Source: Nocardioides sp. NBC_00368 (lineage in GTDB: Bacteria > Actinomycetota > Actinomycetes > Propionibacteriales > Nocardioidaceae). Taken from it: a DNA stretch of 64,000 bases. Made by a program: the position numbers and the translations under genes. Where the stretch lies: NCBI RefSeq assembly GCF_036090055.1, contig NZ_CP107970.1, positions 3,226,501-3,290,500 of the forward strand, given 5' to 3'. Below are positions 1 through 8,273 of the stretch, piece by piece. The notes beneath the pieces are model-generated. The model worked only from the letters and a program-made list of their open reading frames with translations, made no database searches and had not been told where the DNA came from. The stretch's first letter is position 1. Each line of letters opens with the position of its first letter.

Positions 1-249
1 GATCGACTGGTCGACGCGGCCGAGCTCCTCGATCGCGACGCAGAGCGCGACGAGGTCACCCTCGCCCCCGCCGTACGCCTCGGGGGCGGTCAGGCCGAAC
101 AGGCCCAGCTCACCCATCTTGTGGACCACGTCGACGGGGAAGTGGTGGTCGCGGTCCCACTGCGAGGCATGGGGCGCGATCTCCTTCTGGGCGAAGTCAC
201 GGACGACAGCACGCAACTCTTCGTGCTCGGGCTGGAGGAAAGCGGTCAC
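1..249 (-). CDS. Acyl-CoA dehydrogenase, N-terminal part (runs off the window)
   Basis: Only the first 83 codons are in the window, read leftward from a GTG at 249. The reading begins VTAFLQPEHEELRAVV and continues with LGLFGLTAPEAYGG, the standard N-terminal helical domain of the acyl-CoA dehydrogenase family (flavoenzymes that oxidise acyl-CoA thioesters to enoyl-CoA). The catalytic Glu and the FAD-binding parts lie outside, so the substrate cannot be judged. GGAG sits just ahead of the GTG inside the arm of a 12-bp inverted repeat (251-282), which suggests that a repressor could block both transcription and ribosome access. It lies downstream of the sugar permease on the same strand, but the palindrome suggests separate control. 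Confidence 0.85.
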   Translation of the reverse strand, partial: MTAFLQPEHEELRAVVRDFAQKEIAPHASQWDRDHHFPVDVVHKMGELGLFGLTAPEAYGGGEGDLVALCVAIEELGRVDQSI

Positions 250-250
250 G

Positions 251-282
251 CACTCCAGGTTAGCGCTTATTAACCTGGAGTG
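251..282. promoter_or_regulatory. Perfect 12-bp inverted repeat, probable operator of the acyl-CoA dehydrogenase gene
   Basis: Arms CACTCCAGGTTA (251-262) and TAACCTGGAGTG (271-282) are separated by 8 bases. It ends two bases before the GTG start at 249 and contains that gene's GGAG. There is no T-tract. A TetR-type operator is more likely than a terminator because of the position, although it could also end transcription of the permease gene that stops at 317. Confidence 0.5.
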
Positions 283-316
283 CGAGACCCGCATCACATC
301 CGACCGGGAACCACCC

Positions 317-1204
317 TCATCGGAAGGTGCCTGTCGACACCGTTCCGGCGATCCGCCGCTGGAAGATCAGGTAGACGACCAGCACCGGGAGCACGGTCAT
401 CACCACCCCGGCGAAGAGCGCGCCGAAGTCGACGTTGTAGCCGGCCTGCGACGAGAACGACGCCATCCCCTGGGTGAGCACCCAGTTCTCCCGCTGGGTG
501 TTCAGCGCCACCGGGAGCAGGAACTGGTTCCACAGCCCGAGGAAGTTGAAGATCGCCACGCCGGCCATTCCGGGCGCCGCCATCGGCAGCATGATCTGGA
601 AGAACGTCCGCCACTCCCCCGCACCGTCCATCATCGCGGCCTCGTAGACGTCGTCGGGCAACGTCTTGAAGAAGGCGTAGAGGAAGAAGACGGTGAACGG
701 CAGCGCGTAGGCGACGTACGTCAGGATCAGTCCCGGCAGCGTGTTGAGCAGCCCGAAGCCCTGGAGCACGAAGAACAGCGGCACGATGACCAGGAAGACC
801 GGGAAGGTCAGTCCGCCGAGCATGGAGTAGTAGATGAAGTTGCGCCCGAAGAACTCGAACCGGGCCAGCACGTAGGCGCACATCGCCCCGAGCAGCATCA
901 CCAGCACCAGCGCGGTGCCGACGACGATGACCGTGTTGAAGAAGTACGTCCCGATGCCGGCCTTCGTCCAGGCGCTGGTGTAGTTCTCGAAGCTCCACTC
1001 CGCCGGCAGCGAGAACGGCGAGGACAGGATCTCCTTCGACGTCTTGAACGAGGAGAGCACCACCCAGCAGAACGGCACGATGACGATCACCGACCAGAGG
1101 ATCAGCATCGTGTGCGAGGTGCCGGCGACCAGCGCGTCGCCGGGCGTACGCCGCTGGCGGTCCGAGCTGGCAGCGACCGGCTTGTCCAGAGTGACGGTAC
1201 TCAT
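317..1204 (-). CDS. Carbohydrate ABC transporter permease (MalG-like)
   Basis: A 295-residue inner-membrane permease of a sugar importer. About six hydrophobic segments are visible (first at residues 32-52), and the cytoplasmic EAA loop that docks the ATPase reads EAAMMDGAG from residue 188, followed by the usual LP. It overlaps the stop of the upstream permease by four bases (ATGA), so translation is coupled. No ATPase gene is in the operon, as is common for actinobacterial sugar importers that share a general MsiK-type ATPase (family knowledge). Together with the binding protein and the second permease, the set resembles NgcEFG of Streptomyces (N-acetylglucosamine/chitobiose uptake). The substrate is inferred from the nearby SIS protein and kinase. 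Confidence 0.9.
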   Translation of the reverse strand: MSTVTLDKPVAASSDRQRRTPGDALVAGTSHTMLILWSVIVIVPFCWVVLSSFKTSKEILSSPFSLPAEWSFENYTSAWTKAGIGTYFFNTVIVVGTALVLVMLLGAMCAYVLARFEFFGRNFIYYSMLGGLTFPVFLVIVPLFFVLQGFGLLNTLPGLILTYVAYALPFTVFFLYAFFKTLPDDVYEAAMMDGAGEWRTFFQIMLPMAAPGMAGVAIFNFLGLWNQFLLPVALNTQRENWVLTQGMASFSSQAGYNVDFGALFAGVVMTVLPVLVVYLIFQRRIAGTVSTGTFR

Positions 1205-2226
1205 CGGCGTACGTCTCCCTTCTTGTCCCGCCCGCCAGCGAAGTGGAAGACGGCGAAGACCAGAGCGGCGAAGAGCAGCGTGACCAGGGCGAGGACGACG
1301 CCCATGGAGGTGGCGTAGCCGAACTGGCTCTTCTTGAAGGCGGTGTTCATCAGGTGCTGGCTCATCGTCAGCGTGCTGTTGGCAGGACCGCCGCCAGGGG
1401 CGAGCGCCGCCATGAACACGTAGGCGTCGAGGGTGAGGATGCCCAGGTAGATGTAGGCCGTCTGCACGTTGTCGCGGATCGAGGGCAGCGTGATCGAGAT
1501 GGCGGTGCGGAAGCGACCGGCACCATCGATGCGGGCGGCCTCGTAGATCTCCGCGGGAACGCCCTTGATGGCGGCCACGAAGAGCACCGTGTAGAAGCCG
1601 ATGTTGGCCCAGATCATCACGAACATCGAGGCAGGCATCGCCGCCCGCACCTCACCGAGCCAGGCGTAGTCCTTGAACCCGTCGAGGCCGATGCCGGTGA
1701 GCATGCCGTTGAGCAGGCCGGCGGCAGGGTCGTAGACCTGCGCCCAGAGCAGACCGATGACGACGGCCGGGACGGCGTAGGGGAAGAACGAGACGACCCG
1801 GTAGAAGCCGGATCCGTTCAGCCCGCGGACCTGACCCGTGCTGGGGCCGGCGGTGGTCACCACCACCGCGATCGCCAACGCGGCCACGAGAGTCACCAGG
1901 GGCACCACGATCGTGAGAAGTACGTTGTTGCGCAGTGCCTTGAGGAACGTCTCGTCGTCGAGCAGCTTGGCGTAGTTGTCCAGGCCGACGAAGTTCATGA
2001 CCGGCGAGAAGCCGGTCCAGTCGGTCAGCGAGTAGAAGAGGGCCTGCCCGATCGGGACCACGACGAAGATGACGAAGACCGCGACCGGCAGGCCGAGGAA
2101 GACCGTCATGAACAGTGCCCGGTCGAGGGTGAGCTTGCGTCGGCGCCGGCCGGGGGCGGCCCCCCAAGGATTCTCCTCGGAGGGGCCGCCCGCCGTCAGC
2201 GCCATCGTGGTGGATGGGTCCGGCAT
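1201..2226 (-). CDS. Carbohydrate ABC transporter permease (MalF-like)
   Basis: A 341-residue partner permease. The N-terminus carries a basic RRRRK stretch before the first membrane helix, and the EAA loop EAARIDGAG lies near residue 230. The long periplasmic loop after the first helix is typical of the MalF/NgcF type. The start (MPDPSTT) lies four bases after the binding-protein stop, and the end overlaps the next permease start. It forms the membrane channel as a heterodimer with the downstream permease. Confidence 0.9.
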   Translation of the reverse strand: MPDPSTTMALTAGGPSEENPWGAAPGRRRRKLTLDRALFMTVFLGLPVAVFVIFVVVPIGQALFYSLTDWTGFSPVMNFVGLDNYAKLLDDETFLKALRNNVLLTIVVPLVTLVAALAIAVVVTTAGPSTGQVRGLNGSGFYRVVSFFPYAVPAVVIGLLWAQVYDPAAGLLNGMLTGIGLDGFKDYAWLGEVRAAMPASMFVMIWANIGFYTVLFVAAIKGVPAEIYEAARIDGAGRFRTAISITLPSIRDNVQTAYIYLGILTLDAYVFMAALAPGGGPANSTLTMSQHLMNTAFKKSQFGYATSMGVVLALVTLLFAALVFAVFHFAGGRDKKGDVRR

Positions 2227-2230
2227 GGTG

Positions 2231-3640
2231 TCAGGAAACCTTGAGCTTCTCGATCGAGGAGTCGTCCGCGACCTTGTCGAAGATGCCCTGGACGGCCTTG
2301 GTCAGGCCCTTGACGTCCAGGTCACCGGAGAGGAACGAGTTCCACACGACCAGCTCGTCGGCATTGGTGCCGTAGTAGTCGTAGAACTGGAAGTTGAAGG
2401 TGTTCTCGCCGGCGGCGTCGAGCATCGCGCTCTGCGACTTCAGCGCCGCGGAGCCGAAGCCGTCGGCCGGGATGGTGTCCTTGACGATGGTCGGCGCGAG
2501 CTTCGTCTTGGCGAAGTTGGTCGCAGCCTCCTTCGACAGCATGGCGCGGAGGATCTCCTTGCCGCCGGCAGGGTTCTTCGCCTTGCTCGGGACGATGAAG
2601 GCCTCACCGGCCGCGGCACGAACGGCCTCGTACGGCAGTGCCGGGCTGTCACTGAGGACGAACTCCGGGATGCCGGTCATCTCGAAGCCTTCCTTGGTGG
2701 CGTCCTTCATCTCGTTCTCGATCCAGCCACCGCTGGGGTAGAGGAGCGCCTGCTGGTCGTTGGACCACTTGGCCTGCGCGGCGGTGAACTGGGTGCCGGC
2801 GCCGCCCGGGATGAACATGTCCTGGCTGACCATCTCGCCGAGCTTGCCCAGGATGTCCTGGATGACCTTGTGGGACCAGATGCCCTTCTCGAGGTTCTCG
2901 AGACCGAGGCGCACCTCGTCGCCGCCCTCCTTGGCCGCCGAGTCGATGACCAGGGTGCGGTAGTAGGTCGCTGCCTCCTTGCCCCAGGTCCACAGGTACT
3001 TCTTCTTGGCCTTGGCCTTGGCACCGAGGTCGAGCGCCTCGTCCCAGGTCTTCGGGGCGGTCCAGCCGTTCTCCTCGAAGAGCGAGGCGGAGTACCACAC
3101 GCCGTAGAGGGTCATGACGTAGTTGATCGCCACGAACCGGTCGCTGTAGGTGCCGGGCACCTTCACGTTCGGGTAGAGGGTGTCCTCGATCTTGACGCCC
3201 TCGTAGCTGTCGGCCTCGAAGACGTCGTCGAGCTCCTCGAGCTGGGCGGCGATCGAGCTGAAGCCGATCAGGTCCGCACCCGAGTTGTCGATCAGGTCCG
3301 GGGGCGTGCCGCCGACGAAGCGCGGCTGCAGCTCCGTGGCGATCTTGGTCGTGGCGCTGACCTTGAGGTTGGCGTCCGCGAACTCCTTGCCGACGATGCC
3401 GGCGGCGAACTCGACGTAGTCGTAGCCGTAGCCACCGTCGAAGATGACCGCGTCGACGGTGCCGTCCTTGGGCATGCCGAACGGGTTGGAGGCGGACTTG
3501 GTGCCACCGCCGGAGTTGTCGGTGTCGCTACCGGGTGCGCCACACGCGGCGAGCGCTCCGGAGAACGACACGAGCGCCGCGCCGGCGAGGGTGCCGCGCA
3601 GAAGGGTCCGGCGGTCGAGCCGGTGAAGCTGCTGGGACAT
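2231..3640 (-). CDS. Sugar-binding lipoprotein of the ABC importer (NgcE-like)
   Basis: A 469-residue extracellular solute-binding protein of family 1 type. The N-terminus has a Tat-like RRTLLRG motif followed by a hydrophobic stretch and the lipobox GALAAC, with Cys near residue 33 and a Gly/Ser/Asp-rich linker. It should be exported folded and anchored outside the membrane, where it captures the sugar. It is second in an operon: the SIS gene ends 51 bases upstream, and the two permeases follow with almost no spacing. Similarity to NgcE points to N-acetylglucosamine or chitobiose, but other amino sugars or oligosaccharides fit too. Confidence 0.88.
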   Translation of the reverse strand: MSQQLHRLDRRTLLRGTLAGAALVSFSGALAACGAPGSDTDNSGGGTKSASNPFGMPKDGTVDAVIFDGGYGYDYVEFAAGIVGKEFADANLKVSATTKIATELQPRFVGGTPPDLIDNSGADLIGFSSIAAQLEELDDVFEADSYEGVKIEDTLYPNVKVPGTYSDRFVAINYVMTLYGVWYSASLFEENGWTAPKTWDEALDLGAKAKAKKKYLWTWGKEAATYYRTLVIDSAAKEGGDEVRLGLENLEKGIWSHKVIQDILGKLGEMVSQDMFIPGGAGTQFTAAQAKWSNDQQALLYPSGGWIENEMKDATKEGFEMTGIPEFVLSDSPALPYEAVRAAAGEAFIVPSKAKNPAGGKEILRAMLSKEAATNFAKTKLAPTIVKDTIPADGFGSAALKSQSAMLDAAGENTFNFQFYDYYGTNADELVVWNSFLSGDLDVKGLTKAVQGIFDKVADDSSIEKLKVS

Positions 3641-3691
3641 CGTGCTGCCTTCTTTCGGGTGGGTTCCTCGTTACTTCTTCATTACGGGTGT

Positions 3692-4453
3692 TCAGGCCAT
3701 GCTTCCGATGCGCTCGCCGTAGCGAGCCTTCAACGCATCGTTGTGCTCATCGCCACCCGGGATATTGGCGGAGAGATAGAGGGGCGGGGTCTCACCGGCT
3801 TCCTGGATCCGCGCGGCGGTGCCGAGGGTCAGGAGCTGGGCGATGTAGGCCGCCGTGATGGAGGAGACGGCACCGGCGAGGACGCCGCCGTCTCCGACGG
3901 GCACCGTCGCGTCGCCGAAGGGGGCCAGGTTGTCGATCACCACGTCGGCGATCTCGGCCAGGCGCTTGCCGCTGGGGTGCTTGGGGGTGACCGCGTTGGT
4001 GTGCTCGAGGCTGGTCACCGCGATCACCTTGTGGCCCTCCTCCTTCGCACGCAGCGCGATGCCGACGATCGAGCCGTTGACGCCGGAGTTGGACGCGATC
4101 AGGAAGACGTCCTCGGGGTGGAACTCGTGGAGCTCCCAGAGTTCGTTGGCGATGTTGGTGTCACGCTCGAGCAGACCGCCCTTGAGATCGCTCGCCGGGC
4201 GGTCGCCCTTGAGGACCGTGTCCCGCAGAGCGATGGCGTGGGTGGGGATCAGACCACCTGCCCGGCCGGCGATCTCCATCGCGAACGCCTGGGAGTGGCC
4301 GGTGCCGAAGGCCTGCAGCACACCGCCGTTGCGGATGCTGCTCACCATCACCTCCACCGCCTCGTCGAAGCCACCGGACTGGGCAATCGACTGCAGCTCG
4401 GACAGGCGTGTGCGAACCTGCTCGTCGAAGGCTCCGAACACGTCTCTGGTCAA
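3692..4453 (-). CDS. SIS-domain phosphosugar protein
   Basis: 253 residues beginning with TTG directly after an in-frame TAA; a GGTGG stretch lies upstream. Homology-like N-terminal sequence (FDEQVRTRL) supports this start. The SIS fold is seen in LQAFGTGHSQAFAMEIAGRAGG (phosphosugar-binding loop, in two pieces around residues 45-66) and in LIASNSGVNGSIVGIA around residue 115. SIS proteins bind phosphorylated sugars as isomerases, etherases or regulators. Its size and sequence resemble the UPF0309 group rather than MurQ or GlmS. As the first gene of the amino-sugar importer operon and divergent from a sugar kinase, it may process or sense the phosphorylated import product. The exact reaction is unknown. 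Confidence 0.8.
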   Translation of the reverse strand: MTRDVFGAFDEQVRTRLSELQSIAQSGGFDEAVEVMVSSIRNGGVLQAFGTGHSQAFAMEIAGRAGGLIPTHAIALRDTVLKGDRPASDLKGGLLERDTNIANELWELHEFHPEDVFLIASNSGVNGSIVGIALRAKEEGHKVIAVTSLEHTNAVTPKHPSGKRLAEIADVVIDNLAPFGDATVPVGDGGVLAGAVSSITAAYIAQLLTLGTAARIQEAGETPPLYLSANIPGGDEHNDALKARYGERIGSMA

Positions 4454-4565
4454 TTAGTCCACCCACCTAGCAAACTCGCGCCGCGACTGTATGCCGAGGC
4501 CTGCGCTCGAAAACTATTTGGAGAGAGTACGCCTGGCAATGGTTTTCTGTTACGAAAAGGTGTCA

Positions 4566-5528
4566 ATGAATAACAACTACTTGGGCCTCGACGCTGGAGG
4601 CACCAGCACTCGGGCCGTCGTGGTCTCCTCCGACGGACACTGCCGAGGCATCGGGAAGGCCGGCAGCGGCAACCCGACCTCCGCCGGCGTCGAGGCCGCC
4701 ACGGCGGCGATCAGGGATGCGGTCACCCAGGCTGTGACCTCCGCGAAAACCGGTCCGCTCGCCGGTGCCGCCCTGGCGGTCGCGGGTGCGGCCGACCCCG
4801 GCCACCGGGCGGCGATCGTGTCCGCCCTCTCCGGGCTGGTCGCGACCGAACCGGTCTTCGAGTTCGATGTGCTGGCCGCGTACTTCTCGGGGACGGCGGC
4901 TCCCGACGGCTATGTGCTGCTCTCCGGCACAGGGGCGTCGGCGGTGCGGGTCGAGGACGGCGGGCTCGCGGGCATCTCGGACGGCCTGGGCTGGCTGCTC
5001 GGCGACGTCGGCTCGGGCTTCTGGCTGGGCCGGGAGGTCGTACGCGCCGGGCTGGCGCCGCTCGACGGCCGAGGCGCGTCCACGGCGCTGACGGGCCTGC
5101 TGCTCGACCGGCTCGGGATCGCCGTCGACGAACGTCGCCAGGGCGGCCGGACCGCGACGCTGGTCGCGGCGACCGCGGCGCTCTACGCGATGCCGCCGCT
5201 GCGGCTGGCCGACTTCGCGGCGCTCGTCTTCACCGCGGCGGGGTCAGGCGACGAGGTGGCCGCGGGCATCCTCGACCAAGCAGCGGCCGGGTTGGCGGAG
5301 ACGCTGGCGGCGGTGCGTACGCCTGAGATCGAGGGGCCATTGGTCGCTGCCGGAAGCGTCCTGGCCCGGCAGCCGGACTTCGCCGCCAGGGTCGCTCCAG
5401 GGGCGGTCGTCGCCACCGACGGGCTGGCCGGAGCTGCGGTGCTGGCACTGCGTCACGCGGGCGTGCTCGTCGACGACGCTGCCTACGCACGGGTAACCTC
5501 GTCGCTCGCCCACCTGACCGGAGTGTGA
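4566..5528 (+). CDS. N-acetylglucosamine kinase-like protein (BadF/BadG/BcrA family)
   Basis: 320 residues. Start chosen at ATG 4566, preceded by AAAAGG; the reading frame extends upstream but the first conserved motif (YLGLDAGGTSTRAVVV) begins immediately after this Met. It is the phosphate-1 loop of the ASKHA fold. AVAGAADPG, LSGTGASAVRV and SDGLGWLLGDVGSGFWLG are the remaining ATP/sugar-binding segments. Members phosphorylate GlcNAc or glucosamine; this is not a ROK-family kinase. It is divergent from the SIS gene, and a shared control region of about 110 bases lies between them, with a small inverted repeat TTTTC/GAAAA (4543-4558). It would phosphorylate the sugar brought in by the ABC importer. 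Confidence 0.82.
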   Translation: MNNNYLGLDAGGTSTRAVVVSSDGHCRGIGKAGSGNPTSAGVEAATAAIRDAVTQAVTSAKTGPLAGAALAVAGAADPGHRAAIVSALSGLVATEPVFEFDVLAAYFSGTAAPDGYVLLSGTGASAVRVEDGGLAGISDGLGWLLGDVGSGFWLGREVVRAGLAPLDGRGASTALTGLLLDRLGIAVDERRQGGRTATLVAATAALYAMPPLRLADFAALVFTAAGSGDEVAAGILDQAAAGLAETLAAVRTPEIEGPLVAAGSVLARQPDFAARVAPGAVVATDGLAGAAVLALRHAGVLVDDAAYARVTSSLAHLTGV

Positions 5529-5596
5529 CAATCGTTACTACGGCTGCCTGAAGCCAGGCCGGATGGCCTCCCCTAGCATGTCCTTGCATTCACGAT

Positions 5597-5603
5597 GGAG
5601 GAG
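5597..5603 (+). promoter_or_regulatory. Ribosome binding site that decides the accA start
   Basis: GGAGGAG lies six bases before TTG 5610. The in-frame ATG at 5595 overlaps this Shine-Dalgarno sequence and so is unlikely to be the start. Confidence 0.75.
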
Positions 5604-5609
5604 TTCTCG

Positions 5610-7373
5610 TTGAGCAAGCCACTGACAAAGGTCCTGATCGCCAACCGCGGTGAGATCGCCGTCCGAGTGATCCGCGCGTGCAAGGACGCCGGAATCGGCT
5701 CCGTAGCGATCTACGCGGACCCCGACCGTGACGCGCTCTTCGTGCGCCTCGCCGATGAGTCCTACTCACTCGGCGGAGCCACGCCGGCGGAGTCCTACCT
5801 GTCCATCGAGAAGATCATCGATGTGGCACGCCAGTCCGGTGCGGACTCGGTCCACCCGGGCTACGGCTTCCTCGCGGAGAACGCCGACTTCGCCCAGGCC
5901 GTGATCGACGCGGGCCTGACCTGGATCGGTCCTTCGCCCGAGGCGATCGACGCGCTGGGCGACAAGGCGAAGGCCAAGCAGATCGCACTGAAGGCCGGCG
6001 CGCCGCTGGCCCCGGGCCTCAAGGACCCTGTCAAGGACGCCTCCGAGATCGTCTCCTTCGCGCAGGAGTACGGCCTGCCGGTCGCCATCAAGGCGGTCTT
6101 CGGTGGTGGCGGTCGCGGCCTGAAGGTCGCGCGCACCCTCGAGGAGATCCCCGAGCTCTACGAGTCGGCCGTGCGTGAGGCCGTCGGCGCCTTCGGTCGC
6201 GGCGAGTGCCTGGTCGAGAAGTTCCTCGACAAGCCGCGCCACGTCGAGACCCAGTGTCTGGCCGACAAGCACGGCAACGTGGTCGTCGTCTCCACCCGCG
6301 ACTGCTCGCTGCAGCGTCGCCACCAGAAGCTGGTCGAGGAGGCCCCCGCGCCGTTCCTGACCGACGAGCAGAACAAGCGCCTCTACGAGTCCTCCAAGGC
6401 GATCCTGCGCGAGGCCGGCTACGTCGGCGCAGGCACCTGTGAGTTCCTCGTCGCCGCCGACGGCACCATCTCCTTCCTCGAGGTCAACACCCGCCTCCAG
6501 GTCGAGCACTGTGTCTCCGAGGAGGTCACCGGCATCGACCTCGTCCGCGAGATGTTCCGCATCGCCGCAGGTGAGGAGCTGGGTTACGACGACCCCGAGG
6601 TCCGCGGCCACTCGATCGAGTTCCGCATCAACGCCGAGGACGGCGGCAACAACTTCATGCCGGCCCCCGGCACCCTGACCGAGTGGGCCCCGCCGGCCGG
6701 CCCGGGCGTACGCCTCGACGGCGGCTACGAGAAGGGCGAGACCATCCCGGGCTCGTTCGACTCCCTCATCGCCAAGCTGATCGTCTCCGGCCGCGACCGC
6801 ACCCAGGCGCTGGAGCGCTCGCGCCGCGCCCTGGACGAGTTCAAGGTCGACGGCATGCCGACCGTCATCCCGTTCCACCAGGCCGTCGTCACCGACCCCG
6901 CCTACACCGCCGAGAGCGGCTCCTTCGACGTCTACACGACCTGGATCGAGACCGACTTCGACAACCAGATCACCCCGTACGCCGGCGCTGCCGGCGAGCC
7001 GGCCGAGGACGTCGAACGCCAGACCGTCGTGGTCGAGGTCGGCGGCAAGCGCCTCTCGGTCTCGCTGCCCGCCGGGCTCGGCGGCCTCGCGGTCGGTGGC
7101 GGCACGGGTGCCGCGAAGAAGCCGAAGCGGTCGGCGAAGAAGGCCGGCGCGGCCGCCTCCGGCGACTCCGTCGCCTCGCCGATGCAGGGCACCATCGTCA
7201 AGATCGCCGTCGAGGAGGGCCAGGAGGTCGCCGAGGGCGACGTCGTCGTGGTCATCGAGGCGATGAAGATGGAGCAGCCCCTCAAGGCCCACAAGGCCGG
7301 CGTCATCACCGGCCTGAACGCCACCGTGGGCGAGACCGTCACCAACGGGGCGGTCATCGCCGAGATCAAGTAG
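5610..7373 (+). CDS. accA: Acyl-CoA (acetyl/propionyl) carboxylase alpha subunit: biotin carboxylase plus biotin carrier
   Basis: 587 residues from TTG 5610 (MSKPLTKVLIANRGE). Residues 4-450 form biotin carboxylase: IANRGEIAVRVIRA at the N-terminus, the ATP-grasp glycine loop FGGGGRGLKV, and catalytic-region FLEVNTRLQVEH. A basic Ala/Lys linker (KKPKRSAKKAGAAA) leads to the biotinyl domain, with EAMKMEQ; the biotinylated Lys is about residue 553. The enzyme carboxylates biotin with bicarbonate and ATP for a separate carboxyltransferase beta subunit not present here. Length matches the AccA3-type subunit shared by several acyl-CoA carboxylases in actinobacteria. Propionyl-CoA use would feed the mutAB genes in this window. 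Confidence 0.95.
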   Translation: MSKPLTKVLIANRGEIAVRVIRACKDAGIGSVAIYADPDRDALFVRLADESYSLGGATPAESYLSIEKIIDVARQSGADSVHPGYGFLAENADFAQAVIDAGLTWIGPSPEAIDALGDKAKAKQIALKAGAPLAPGLKDPVKDASEIVSFAQEYGLPVAIKAVFGGGGRGLKVARTLEEIPELYESAVREAVGAFGRGECLVEKFLDKPRHVETQCLADKHGNVVVVSTRDCSLQRRHQKLVEEAPAPFLTDEQNKRLYESSKAILREAGYVGAGTCEFLVAADGTISFLEVNTRLQVEHCVSEEVTGIDLVREMFRIAAGEELGYDDPEVRGHSIEFRINAEDGGNNFMPAPGTLTEWAPPAGPGVRLDGGYEKGETIPGSFDSLIAKLIVSGRDRTQALERSRRALDEFKVDGMPTVIPFHQAVVTDPAYTAESGSFDVYTTWIETDFDNQITPYAGAAGEPAEDVERQTVVVEVGGKRLSVSLPAGLGGLAVGGGTGAAKKPKRSAKKAGAAASGDSVASPMQGTIVKIAVEEGQEVAEGDVVVVIEAMKMEQPLKAHKAGVITGLNATVGETVTNGAVIAEIK

Positions 7374-7391
7374 CTGGCGAAGGCTGTCCTT

Positions 7392-7475
7392 TCGTCAAGG
7401 TATGCAGCCCAAGGCGCACATCCCTAGCGGAGTTCCGCTAGGGATGTGCGCCTTTTCCTGCATACCTTGACGAAG
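7392..7475. terminator. Bidirectional terminator: two nested perfect inverted repeats
   Basis: An inner hairpin has 20-bp arms (7412-7431 and 7436-7455) and loop AGTT; it is enclosed by 17-bp arms (7392-7408 and 7459-7475), with three unpaired bases on each side between them. It lies between the convergent accA (ends 7373) and tetR (ends 7478), and the outer right arm ends right before the tetR stop. A short TTTT follows the inner arm on the plus strand. Confidence 0.8.
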
Positions 7476-7477
7476 AC

Positions 7478-8188
7478 TCACAGCCCGAGCTCGTCCGCCA
7501 ACACGGCCAGATGGAGCTCGAAAAGGCCGGCGGGGTCGCCGAAGCGGTCGGGGCCGAACTGGCCGAAGACCTCGAAGCTGACGCGTCCGAAGAGGCTGGT
7601 CCAGACGAGTACGCCGCGGGTGAGCGCGGCATCGGGCAGGTCGAGGCCGAGCTGGTCGCGGATGCCCTGGAGCCCCACCGCGAGCTCGGGCGAGATCCCG
7701 CCCACGCCCTCCGGCACGGTCAGCCGGCCGACGGCGAGCGCGCCGGCACACACCCGCAGCATCGCGGTCGGGACACGGGTGCCGGGCACGCTGGTGCGCT
7801 CGTCCGGCGCGGCGTAGCCGGGGACGGGCGACCCGAACAGCAGCGCGTACGTCGCCGGCTCGGCGAGCGCCCAGGTCCTGACCGCGCGGCCGAGAGCCAG
7901 GAACTGGGCGCGGTGGTCGTCCTCGGAGGCGGCCGCGACGGCCGCGTCGACGGCGTCGCCGAGCTCGTCGTAGCCGGAGACGAGGAGCAGGGTCAGCAGC
8001 TCGTCACGGTTCTTGACGTAGCGGTAGACGGCCGAGGAGACCACCCCGAGGTCGCGGGCCACCGCGCGCAGCGAGAGCGCGGCGGCGCCGTGGACCGCCA
8101 GGTGCTCGCGGCCGATCCGGACGATCTCGTCCATGGTCTGCGCCCGCGCCCGCTCGCGTGGGGTGCCGTCTCGTGAGGTGGCTGTCAT
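7478..8188 (-). CDS. TetR-family transcriptional regulator
   Basis: 236 residues from ATG 8188. The reading frame is open further upstream but that part lies in the operator region. The N-terminal HTH is clear: LSLRAVARDLGVVSSAVYRYV near residues 38-60. The C-terminal ligand domain resembles the TetR_C_13 group (VRTWALAEPATYALLFGSPVPGY). It is divergent from an NAD-binding epimerase gene. TTGACA (8219-8224), 18 bases, CACGAT (8195-8200) and then six bases to the ATG give a leaderless promoter overlapped by an AGCGCT-centred palindrome, so autorepression is likely. Its ligand is unknown. Confidence 0.9.
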   Translation of the reverse strand: MTATSRDGTPRERARAQTMDEIVRIGREHLAVHGAAALSLRAVARDLGVVSSAVYRYVKNRDELLTLLLVSGYDELGDAVDAAVAAASEDDHRAQFLALGRAVRTWALAEPATYALLFGSPVPGYAAPDERTSVPGTRVPTAMLRVCAGALAVGRLTVPEGVGGISPELAVGLQGIRDQLGLDLPDAALTRGVLVWTSLFGRVSFEVFGQFGPDRFGDPAGLFELHLAVLADELGL

Positions 8189-8194
8189 GACGCC

Positions 8195-8224
8195 ATCGTG
8201 TCCCGATATAGAGAGCGCTGTCAA
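8195..8224 (-). promoter_or_regulatory. tetR promoter with overlapping operator
   Basis: On the minus strand TTGACA (8224-8219) and CACGAT (8200-8195) are 18 bp apart, and the predicted first transcribed base is the A of the ATG at 8188. The near-palindrome TAGAGAGCGCTGTCAA (8209-8224) covers the -35 box, which is typical of TetR autorepression. Confidence 0.55.
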
Positions 8225-8242
8225 CAAAAGTGAGCGGTGCTC

Positions 8243-8271
8243 TTGCTTTTGTCGACGACACACGCCAGACT
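8243..8271 (+). promoter_or_regulatory. Promoter of the epimerase gene
   Basis: TTGCTT (8243-8248) and CAGACT (8266-8271) are 17 bp apart on the plus strand, with a palindrome just downstream and the gene start at 8335. Confidence 0.45.
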
Positions 8272-8273
8272 CA

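Noticed and set aside
2069..4573. 834-codon open reading frame on the plus strand
   Set aside because: It lies opposite the sugar-binding lipoprotein and SIS genes. It is an artefact of the very G+C-rich third positions; no family motif is readable in it.
5595..5609. ATG 5595 as accA start
   Set aside because: The ATG overlaps the GGAGGAG ribosome site that serves TTG 5610.
7392..7475. Riboswitch or small RNA gene
   Set aside because: The symmetric nested stem between convergent ends is better explained as a terminator; no ligand-type conserved core is visible.
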